Assembly (NCBI GenBank): GCA_963556195.1
Contig: OY744551.1
Span: forward strand, 11,499,096 to 11,563,095
Reading direction: 5' to 3'
Length of the DNA stretch: 64,000 nt
DNA from: Sepiola atlantica
Taxonomy: Eukaryota > Mollusca > Cephalopoda > Sepiida > Sepiolidae
The stretch's first letter is position 1. Each line of letters starts with the position of its first letter. The notes beneath the pieces are model-generated. The model was not told where the DNA came from and did no database searches. It worked only from the letters and a program-made list of their open reading frames with translations. The position numbers and the translations under genes were made by a program. This document shows positions 52,395 to 61,900 of this stretch, in pieces.

Positions 52395-52560
52395 CAGCAA
52401 CCGACACGTAGTCGAGTGGTTAGAGTCGCCAACTATCAACTGGATGGTCGTTAGTCGATCCCTGCTTTGAACGAGTGCTACTCTAGCATCACTGAAGAGC
52501 TGTGATACAGCGAAACAGTTTGTCTGTGGATGACTAAACAAGTGGCAAGCCATAATAAAC
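52395..52560 (+). ncRNA. tRNA-derived SINE-like unit ending in a hammerhead ribozyme
   Basis: A-box-like TAGTCGAGTGG (52409-52419) and a B-box-like AGTCGATCC (52453-52461, two deviations) give a tRNA-like head. About 30 nt later a hammerhead has core CTGAAGA (52492-52498), stem II GCTGT/ACAGC with a GAT loop, GAAA (52512-52515), stem III ACA/TGT with a GTT loop, predicted cleavage after C52524, and a bulged 8-bp stem I (52484-52491 with 52525-52536). Every conserved core base is present. Same architecture as the minus-strand unit at 32165-32340, but the sequences are otherwise different. Confidence 0.7.
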
Positions 52561-52659
52561 GCTGCAAGTTTCTAAAAACAGAAAAAGAAAAGAGATTCAA
52601 CGCAACCTTTCGTGGGGGGGGGGAATCAGAAAATGGACCAACTAATTGAATTATTAAGC

Positions 52660-52930
52660 GCAGTGAATTTTAAGTGCTCTGTGATTGGATGAAAATAACC
52701 AATCACAGACCACTGTTTCAATCTCCGCAGAAAACATAGGAGAGCGCGCTTTTTTTGAAAATAACGCGCTCTTCTCTCCCAGCCTCGCAGGCGTCAACAT
52801 CGTTTCTTCTCTGCCGTGTCTGGTGAGAGCGGGCAAATGCTATTAGCGTATATAATACGCGCGAAACCCTCTTGATGTCCTCATCTACTATTCACAGCAT
52901 CCTGTTACAAGACAACTGACATCTACAGTG
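52660..52930 (+). promoter_or_regulatory. promoter-like block: paired CCAAT boxes and TATA box
   Basis: CTGTGATTGG and CCAATCACAG form a perfect inverted pair (52679-52688, 52698-52707), then AGAGCGCG/CGCGCTCT is a second inverted pair, then TATATAAT at 52850-52857 within GCGTATATAATACGCGC. An ACAGTGAGT donor-like site follows at about 52926. No downstream coding exon could be recognised, so it may be a host 5' exon, a histone-like promoter or a transposon LTR. Confidence 0.45.
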
Positions 52931-53627
52931 AGTCCGCGAAGGCAATACTTTTGCAAGCAACATTCTATTTCTTTCTTCTCTTTTATTTATCTATATCAAT
53001 ACCTTTTCTTCATCTACCCCGTTGTTTGTTGTCTCTTTTCTTGTCTAGTCACGTCTATATGCCATCTACTTATCTTCCAGCGGACTTAAGTCTTCGTCCA
53101 CCATTTTAACGGGAAAAATCCCAACACAACAATTATTTTTTTTTCGGGTTATTTTAAAAAAGAAAACAAAAAATTTAGTATTCTTCATGTTGGAATAAAG
53201 TATCAATCGATGTTAATTGAATTTTTATCCTGTTGAATGATATAATGTATACCCAACACCATATTTAAAAAAAATAAAATAGTAATTGATTTAGCATTAA
53301 CTCCTTTGCAATAATTTTGAGCTAATCTGATGTTTGCCCTTAACTAAAGGAACGCTTTCTAAATTCCTGGTATATCTACATGCCTCGTATAATATAACTT
53401 GCATTTTGATAAATACATTTTTAATATGCTGATGAAGAGAATTCTCTATCTGTTGAAAAAATTGCTAAAATGTAATTTTTCTAATAAATTTGATTCTACG
53501 AAACGTGCGTACATACAGATGACGTGTTTCGTATTTATTTTTGGAACTCGATGAAAATCTTTAAAATTCTAATTAATATGTTTATAAATTTTAGAATAGC
53601 ACTTTATTAATATTTTGTTAGCCAATA
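52931..53627. other. no gene seen
   Basis: T-rich then AT-rich unique DNA. A CTGATGA at about 53429 lacks the rest of a hammerhead. Confidence 0.4.
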
Positions 53628-53664
53628 GAGCCTATAGAGAGGGAAGGCCCCTCTCTATAGGCTC
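53628..53664. other. perfect 16-bp hairpin with 5-nt loop
   Basis: GAGCCTATAGAGAGGG / CCCTCTCTATAGGCTC around AAGGC. Confidence 0.9.
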
Positions 53665-53699
53665 GCTACTTGTATCCACCTTTTTTTTTCTCAAAATCC

Positions 53700-54790
53700 G
53701 ACGAATGTAATCTTTGTTTTACACATCTGATCTTTACCTGCAGCTGCTGCTTGAAGAAAGCAATCAGATATTGATCAGCGAAAGAATCAACCACTTGATC
53801 ATCTCTCATACGTTTACACCACTATTCGCGCTACGGCCTCGATCGCGAGAAACACTCTTCGTCTCTCTGTGTCCCATGCTGGCTCAATGTTGTCGATTAC
53901 ATAGGCTACATTTAGCGGCAGACGCTTCTCAAGATGGATATGAGCCGTCACCTCGTTGACATAACCTCCGAACCGCCGGAGTTCGCGGCATTCGAGCGTG
54001 CTTCAGCGGGGACACTCCGACGAAACGTCCATTGCGAAACTGTGTTGTATGGCATTGAGGGGTAACGCATTCCTGGCCAATCGCTAGGTCAGAGAGAACT
54101 CAGAATTGTTGAGATGACCCGTACCTGGCACTCAACTCCATGCGGAGCAGATCCTCTTGTTCGGCCACTCCAACTGCCAGACGAACAGATTGTCAGTAGC
54201 CCCTTACTGATCCCCCGTGGAATTCATTTCTAGAAGATCAAGAAAGGTCACTGAATCGAGGAAGCTTTTTGAGCGCGCCTCGTCACTCTCTAAAAAACTG
54301 CGATCCATTCCTCGACCTACGACGGCTTTCGATCGAATGGTCGAGAATGAGATCGGGAAAGGCACTATCGACCGCAGGGGTCCATGCAGATCTCTTTGTC
54401 TAAGTTTGACTCAAGAAAGCCAGTCTCTCGATGTGTTTATAACGCATCAAGTTGGGCATACTCAAGAATCTCTTACGCAAACGTTGAATACAAAAAATCT
54501 GCATGCGAACCCAGTGTCTCTTCCTATCAAAGAGAAGCAATAACAGAAGGCGTCAGAGGAATTTTAGGTGTTTTGTAGGCAGGGGAAGTATGGCCAATCG
54601 GTAAAGAATGAGAGAAAAGAAGCAATTCTTCTCGAGTTTAGGCCCGGTCCGAATCACGCATCATGGAATGGAACCGGACTATCTGTCCCGCAGAAAAGAG
54701 CTGGAAAGGTGATGCCACCGCTCCAGACATCCAACCACAGGCCGATTGACTTGCGGCGGTTGAGTTGGGCCCCTACACTTTGATATTATC
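53700..54790. other. GC-richer unique segment; function unknown
   Basis: Composition contrasts with neighbours. A 108-codon plus-strand frame at 54217-54543 (GTG start, first Met shown by the frame is not an ATG) has no recognised motif. I see no tRNA or ribosomal RNA match that I can support. Confidence 0.3.
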
Positions 54791-54864
54791 GAAATGGTCA
54801 AGTAACCATAAATAAATCAAAAAGATATTTAATCTAATATTGTAATATGTTTTATTGGGGTTGG

Positions 54865-55250
54865 GTAGTGTAGTATCGGTTCTGTTATCATGAAACCACC
54901 CTCCCAGGAATTACCTTCTCCTTTTTTAAGGAGATGAGGGAATCCTCGCAGATATTACAGTCTCCGTTGGGAGAAGGAGTAATGTAGCATCTGTTCTGGT
55001 GTAATGAGACTATCGTCCCAGGGATTACCTTCACTCTTTGGGGTGGGGTGGGAGACTGTAGTATCTGTTCTGTTTCAATTATGCCATAGTCACAGGCATT
55101 ACCTTTTCCTTTGATGGTGAGATCATCTCAGGTAATACCTCCTCTTTTGGAGGGTAGCCTAGCATATGTTCATTCCTCATGATACGATCCTTCTATTATA
55201 ATGATTCCTTGGCTTTCTGACTGAGATCAAAATGTAGTATCTGTTCTCCA
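54865..55250. repeat. degenerate ~75-115 bp repeats (about five units)
   Basis: GTAGTATCTGTTCTG-type words at about 54869, 54983, 55057, 55150 and 55232, alternating with GGCATTACCTT-type words. Spacing varies, so the array is old. Confidence 0.6.
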
Positions 55251-55620
55251 GATCTCAGTGACATTTGACAGAAGTTTAATGTTAATTATCTTTCTTGAAT
55301 AGGAAATTCTAAACAAAATGTAAACTCTATCTTTTTTAAATAAAGTCTTTTTAATTAATGTTATTAATAATTAAAATAATAATACTATAGATAAAACGAT
55401 TCCGTGTATAGAAATAAATGATATTAGAGAATATTAATTTATTAGAAACTTAAAAATAAATAAATATTCAAATGAGCAATATCGAGATTTGTTTAAAAGA
55501 TACGGAGATTCCTGTACATACGCTATTTGAAAATATTCTGGTATCATTAGAATGAAATATGCCTAGTCAGTTTTGATGTTAATATCGTTTGGATAGATGA
55601 AAAAAACTTTCGCATTTATT
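55251..55620. other. AT-rich DNA; no gene
   Basis: Nothing supportable. Confidence 0.4.
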
Positions 55621-55621
55621 C

Positions 55622-55773
<152 letters not shown>

Positions 55774-55863
55774 TTTTATGAAGGCTTACCAAAGCATTCC
55801 GTTTAAGAGACCAATGATCACCATAAAAGGCTTTTTTTTACAAATATTATTTATTCAAATTAA

Positions 55864-55935
55864 TGGTTTTTTCTACACGTGTTTCACTACCAAGCAGGTA
55901 CTTGTTTGGCAGATCATCAGGGAAATTAAATATCT
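55864..55935 (-). ncRNA. hammerhead ribozyme in left arm (intact core)
   Basis: Minus strand: CTGATGA (55914-55920), stem II CTGCCAA/TTGGTAG, GAAA (55882-55885), stem III ACACGTGT, cleavage residue A. Stem I has a mismatch (TTTCC against GAAAA). Confidence 0.7.
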
Positions 55936-56489
55936 GGAATAAGGATTACAACATCCGACAATACACAATGTGGCGTTGCATTAATTGAGGTCACTCGTCG
56001 TGTGTTTATATTGAAAGGGAAAAAATCAGCCCTGTAAATAAGGCTCGCGGGACCGCATGCATTCCGGACGGAGATTTGGGTTGCCTTTCCGTCTGATGGA
56101 ATAGATATTGAATGCCCATACTATCAGTGGCTTGGAATGGTAACTTGTGAACGGTGTTTTGTATATTTAGCTTTTGTTGGGGGGGGGGGTTCATCGTTGT
56201 GACGCCCGACGTAAAAGTGTATCCTCGCACATTGTTCCGGTTTTCTTTGCGTCTTTTGTTTGCATTTGGGACTAATTTTTTGCTTGATGGCTTAGTGGCA
56301 GAAATAGTGCACACGCTACCTCTCTAAGACATTTTATATATTTTCCTTTTATCTTTGTACTTTTTTTAAATTTTTATTTTTTACTTTTTATTTTTATTTT
56401 TATTTTGTTTTTATCTTCTCTACTTGAGTGCCCTCAATTAATGCAACGCCACATTGTGTATTGTCGGATGTTGTAATCCTTATTCCAGA

Positions 56490-56556
56490 TATTTAATTTC
56501 CCTGATAATCTGCCAAACAAGTACCTGCTTGGTAGTGAAACACGTGTAGGAAAACC
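56490..56556 (+). ncRNA. hammerhead ribozyme in right arm (core mutation)
   Basis: Same fold as the left-arm copy, with perfect stem I TTTCC/GGAAA, but the core reads CTGATAA (56502-56508), a G-to-A change at an invariant base that should abolish cleavage. Confidence 0.7.
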
Positions 56557-56655
56557 CATTAATTTGAATAAATAATATTTGTAAGAAAAAGCCTTTTATG
56601 GTGATCATTGGTCTCCTAAACGGAATGCTTTGGTAAGCCTTCATAAAATCACATA

Positions 56656-56744
56656 TAAATGCTCTGTACCCTGGAATTGAGTATCATCGAGCTTGTTTTT
56701 ATTGGAATAATCCCGGTCTTCACTGAATAATCCATTTTATAAGT

Positions 56745-56799
<55 letters not shown>

Positions 56800-57180
56800 G
56801 ATGGTTAGATACTAGTAACCATGTTTTTATTCATTTCTGAAAAGATAATTTCTTAAGGGACCGTTTTATTAACACTTCGAAAGCCAATGTATCCCTTGTT
56901 TTTTCTATGAGTATAACTCATGGGAGGAAAGGTAAAAAAACAAAATCATAGACTAAACACCAGGAAGTAAAAAAGCAACAAAAATAATATAATTCACATC
57001 ACTAGAGCATTTATGTATGAAGGTTCAATTAGGAATATAAGTTTCCGTTTATTTTCATGGACGCCATATCTAAACACTGTCAGTGCCAACAATAATACGT
57101 ATACTAACCTAAAGTTTGCAATATTAAATTGGAATGTAAAAAATCTAATATCAGTTTAAAAAAGTGGAATTATAAAAAAC
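56656..57180. other. AT-rich DNA with (TA)n at 56748-56795; no gene
   Basis: No coding or RNA feature recognised besides the microsatellite. Confidence 0.4.

Positions 57181-57185
<5 letters not shown>

Positions 57186-57252
<67 letters not shown>
57186..57252. repeat. (TA)n microsatellite
   Basis: About 66 bp of TA. Confidence 0.97.
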
Positions 57253-57257
<5 letters not shown>

Positions 57258-57694
57258 GTTAATACCTTTTTTTAAAGCATCCAAATAAATTTTAAAACAA
57301 GGAGTAAGGTTAAATAAAATACCTTTTAAAGCATGTTAAGATGCGATTATATTTTATTAAAAAAAAATCGAAACCGATTTTTTTTATAAACTTTCATCTT
57401 TTTTTCGTATATATTACAGAAATCTTTCGCCAAATAGAATTGGCCTCATCAGTGTAGTTTGTAGATCCGATCTTATTGGTCTCCCGGTTTCAGTTGGTGT
57501 AACCGGTTATGAGGTGTTATTTTTTTTTCACTTTCGGTACGAGATCACGACAGCACGTGGTATACGTATATATTTTAAAAGTTCATACCTTTTTGAAAGC
57601 ATCCAAATAAAAAATCGGTTTCGATTAAAAAAAAATAAAATGTTATCGCATCTTAACATGCTTTAAAAGGTATTTTATTTTACCTTACTCCTTG

Positions 57695-57702
<8 letters not shown>
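57252..57702. mobile_element. ~450-bp inverted-repeat element with central hammerhead
   Basis: AAAACAAGGAGTAAGGTTAA through AATCGAAACCGA (57293-57377) is mirrored at 57616-57700. AAAGCATCCAAATAAA also occurs in direct orientation at 57277 and 57596. (TA)n bounds both sides. Confidence 0.85.
57412..57465 (-). ncRNA. hammerhead ribozyme-like motif
   Basis: Minus strand: stem I TACA, CTGATGA (57446-57452), stem II GCCAA/TTGGC with one bulged G, GAAA (57425-57428), very weak stem III, cleavage C, stem I TGTA. The bulge suggests loss of one base in stem II. Confidence 0.6.

Positions 57703-57768
<66 letters not shown>
57702..57768. repeat. (TA)n microsatellite
   Basis: About 67 bp of TA. Confidence 0.97.
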
Positions 57769-57772
<4 letters not shown>

Positions 57773-57846
57773 CCTAACGATTCCCTACGGGGATAAAACC
57801 GGAAGCCTCTGTGTAGCTTAATTGCCATTTATATATTTTCATAACT

Positions 57847-57850
<4 letters not shown>

Positions 57851-57917
<67 letters not shown>
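57851..57917. repeat. (TA)n microsatellite
   Basis: About 67 bp of TA, ending at the MITE. Confidence 0.97.
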
Positions 57918-57922
<5 letters not shown>

Positions 57923-58303
57923 GGTGGGCCAAAATAAAGGTTCTATCTTTAAATTTGAATAACTTGAATTTGAATAACTTCCACAAAATAAAAGTTAAAC
58001 TCACCAAACTTTATGTGTGTGTAGACTGACCCTTCCGAGATTTTTTGAAATAAACAAAACAAATTTTAGCCGAAAAACACTTCTTAAAACTTACAAAAAC
58101 TAAAGTATTGTTTTTTACACTGTTTTGAGTTTTTTAAGCAAAAATAATGTTTTCTAAATGAGGGTACGTTCCTTAGGGCTAATACGGCTCATGCTTGCTT
58201 CGGAAGGGGTCCTTTACTTATTCTAAAAAAAAAAAAAAAAAATCAATAAATAAAAAAATTATGAATTTTTAAAAATAGGACCCTTATTTTTGCCCAACCT
58301 GTA
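57918..58303. mobile_element. mariner/Tc1-like MITE (~385 bp)
   Basis: Ends TACAGGGTGGGCCAAAATAA and, on the opposite strand, TACAGGTTGGGCAAAAATAA form ~25-bp imperfect terminal inverted repeats. Both ends join TA, the target of the IS630/Tc1/mariner superfamily, and here sit inside (TA)n. CAGGGTG.GCC.AAA is a common mariner terminus. No transposase inside. Confidence 0.75.
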
Positions 58304-58569
58304 TATATATATATATATGTATATACTTTCATGTTTTATGAAAGATATCGAAAGCAGGAGAAAAAATTAAATACACCTTGTAAGTATACTCGGTTACGGA
58401 AGGCACATGACGTCATCTTATGTGGTTCGGGTTAGGGTTAAATGTTCCTCGAAAATTTTCTTTCAATCTAAATATAATCATCTAATTTTAGTAAGAATTA
58501 CCCATTTTATTTGAATGAAAATTAGAATACGTTTTAATATACTGTGTCGCTTTTTCATTGTAATTGCAG
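58304..58569 (+). other. probable intron end upstream of the Thr-rich exon
   Basis: AT-rich, no coding potential, ends in TTTTTCATTGTAATTGCAG, a good pyrimidine tract plus acceptor. Confidence 0.4.
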
Positions 58570-58701
58570 ATGTTATAGGAATGCCCGCAACGACAACACC
58601 AGCCATCCCAACAACAACGACGACGACAACAACAACCACAACAACAACAACAACAACAGAGGCTACCACAACTACACTTCCATATTTACCGAAACAACCA
58701 G
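58570..58701 (+). CDS. candidate internal exon encoding a Thr-rich mucin-like linker
   Basis: 132 nt between an acceptor (TGTAATTGCAG ending 58569) and a donor (GTAAAA from 58702). With phase 1 at both ends it encodes VIGMPATTTPAIP, a run of 16-17 Thr, then EATTTTLPYLPKQP. Symmetric phase 1-1 exons are typical of shuffled extracellular modules; Thr/Pro-rich runs like this are O-glycosylated linkers in mucins, proteoglycans or chitin-binding proteins. The Thr codons are mixed (ACA, ACG, ACC), which favours selection for protein sequence over a pure repeat. Other exons are not visible here: downstream is the 58-bp satellite. It could still be a chance open stretch in an (ACA)n repeat. Confidence 0.5.
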
Positions 58702-58969
58702 GTAAAACTAATATCGTTTTTTTACACGCTAAACTCGTTCCTGTCAGACGTTTGCATAACGTATATTACTTTTTTCATCGCAACCGACAATGTGTATCTG
58801 TTCAGCGTCTAACATTCGCTTGCAAGCTTCTAACTACGAAAACCAGGTGAAATTAATGACGCTACATGCTAAACCCAATCCTTTCATAGGCTAAAAGAGC
58901 TGGGATGCTAAATTTACACTTGGTACGCAACCTTCGTACCTGTTGACCAACACTTATTTTTCTCCTTCA
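58702..58969 (+). other. probable intron start downstream of the exon; no gene
   Basis: Unique DNA before the 58-bp satellite. GTAAAACTAAT at the start is donor-like. The open frame continuing into it is interpreted as readthrough. Confidence 0.35.
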
Positions 58970-61900
58970 AAAAGTTGAACATATATTTACATTTGCATAT
59001 ATCTTTATTTATATAAAGTTAGGTATGTGTATATGTTAATATATTTACATTTGCATAAATCTTTATTAATATAAAGTTAGGTATGTGTATATGTTAATAT
59101 ATTAACATTTGCATATATCTTTATTTATATAAAGTTAGGTATGTGTATATGTTAATATATTAACATTGGCATATATCTTTATTTATATAAAGTTAGGTAA
59201 GTGTATATGTTAATATATACACATTTGCATATATCATTATTTATATAAAGTTAGGTATGTGTATATGTTAATATATTAACATTAGCATATATCATTATTT
59301 ATATAAAGTTAAGTATGTGTATATGTTAATATATTAACATTAGCATATATCATTATTTATATAAAGTTAGGTATGTGTATATGTTAATATATTTACATTT
59401 GCATAAATCTTTATTGATATAAAGTGTATGTGTATATGTTAATATATTAACATTTGTATATATAATTATTTATATAAAGTTAGGTATGTGTATGTGTTAA
59501 TATATTTACATTTGCATATATCTTTATTTATATAAAGTTAAGTATGTGTATATGTTAATATATTAACATTGGCATATATCTTTATTTATATAAAGTTAGG
59601 TATGTGTATATGTTAATATATTTACATTTGCATATATCTTTATTTATATAAAGTTAGGTATGTGTATATGTTAATATATTAACATTGGCATATATCTTTA
59701 TTTATATAAAGTTAGGTATGTGTATGTGTTAATATATTAATATTTGCATATATCTTTATTTATATAAAGTTAGGTATGTGTATGTGTTAATATATTTACA
59801 TTTGCATATATAATTATTTATATAAAGTTAGGTATGTGTATGTGTTAATATATTTACATTTGCATAAATCTTTATTGATATAAAGTGTATGTGTATATGT
59901 TAATATATTAACATTTGTATATATAATTATTTATATAAAGTTAGGTATGTGTATGTGTTAATATATTTACATTTGCATATATCTTTATTTATATAAAGTG
60001 TATGTGTATATGTTAATATATTAACATTTGTATATATAATTATTTATATAAAGTTAGGTATGTGTATGTGTTAATATATTTACATTTGCATATATCTTTA
60101 TTTATATAAAGTTAGGTATGTGTATGTGTTAATATATTTACATTTGCATATATCTTTATTTATATAAAGTTAGGTATGTGTATGTGTTAATATATTTACA
60201 TGTGCATAAATCTTTATTTATATAAAGTTAGGTATGTGTATATGTTAATATATTTACATTTGCATAAATCTTTATTGATATAAAGTGTATGTGTATATGT
60301 TAATATATTAACATTTGTATATATAATTATTTATATAAAGTTAGGTATGTGTATGTGTTAATATATTTACATTTGCATATATCTTTATTTATATAAAGTT
60401 AGGTATGTGTATGTGTTAATATATTTACATTTGCATATATCTTTATTTATATAAAGTTAGGTATGTGTATGTGTTAATATATTTACATTTGCATAAATCT
60501 TTATTTATATAAAGTTAGGTATGTGTATATGTTAATATATTTACATTTGCATATATCTTTATTTATATAAAGTTAGGTATGTGTATATGTTAATATATTT
60601 ACATTTGCATATATCTTTATTTATATAAAGTTAGGTATGTGTATATGTTAATATATTTACATTTGCATATATCTTTATTTATATAAAGTTAGGTATGTGT
60701 ATGTGTTAATATATTAACATTGGCATATATCTTTATTTATATAAAGTTAGGTATGTGTATATGTTAATATATTAACATTGGCATATATCTTTATTTATAT
60801 AAAGTTAGGTATGTGTATGTGTTAATATATTAATATTTGCATATATCTTTATTTATATAAAGTTAGGTATGTGTATGTGTTAATATATTTACATTTGCAT
60901 ATATAATTATTTATATAAAGTTAGGTATGTGTATATGTTAATATATTTACATTTGCATAAATCTTTATTTATATAAAGTTAGGTATGTGTATGTGTTAAT
61001 ATATTTACATTTGCATATATCTTTATTTATATAAAGTTAGGTATGTGTATGTGTTAATATATTTACATTTGCATATATCTTTATCTATATAAAGTTAGGT
61101 ATGTGTATATGTTAATATATTTACATTTGCATATATCTTTATTTATATAAAGTTATGTATGTGTATATGTTTATATATTTACATTTGCATATATCTTTAT
61201 CTATATAAAGTTAGGTATGTGTATATGTTAATAAATTTACATTTGCATATATCTTTATTAATATAAAGTTAGGTATGTGTATATGTTAATATATTTACAT
61301 TTGCATATATCTTTATCTATATAAAGTTAGGTATGTGTATGTGTTAATATATTAATATTTGCATATATCTTTATCTATATAAAGTTAGGTATGTGTATAT
61401 GTTAATATATTTACATTTGCATATATCTTTATTTATATAAAGTTAGGTATGTGTATATGTTAATATATTTACATTTGCATATATCTTTATTTATATAAAG
61501 TTAGGTAAGTGTATATGTTAATATATTTACATTTGCATATATCTTTATTTATATAAAGTTAGGTATGTGTATATGTTAATATATTTACATTTGCATATAT
61601 CTTTATTTATATAAAGTTATGTATGTGTATATGTTTATATATTTACATTTGCATATATCTTTATCTATATAAAGTTAGGTATGTGTATATGTTAATAAAT
61701 TTACATTTGCATATATCTTTATTAATATAAAGTTAGGTATGTGTATATGTTAATATATTTACATTTGCATATATCTTTATCTATATAAAGTTAGGTATGT
61801 GTATATGTTTATATATTTACATTTGCATAAATCTTTATTTATATAAAGTTAGGTATGTGTATATCTTAATATATTTACATTTGCATAAATCTTTATTCAT

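Noticed and set aside
32250..52470. Functional tRNA genes at the tRNA-like heads
   Set aside because: A and B boxes are present but acceptor and anticodon stems are not intact and the sequences continue into hammerheads, as in SINEs.
53420..53520. CTGATGA at about 53429 followed by a palindromic AGAGAATTCTCT
   Set aside because: GAAA does not follow stem II in the required position; no hammerhead fold could be drawn.
54000..54040. GACGAAACGTCC near a CAGCGGGGAC sequence
   Set aside because: Looks like the 3' half of a hammerhead but no CTGANGA core lies upstream.
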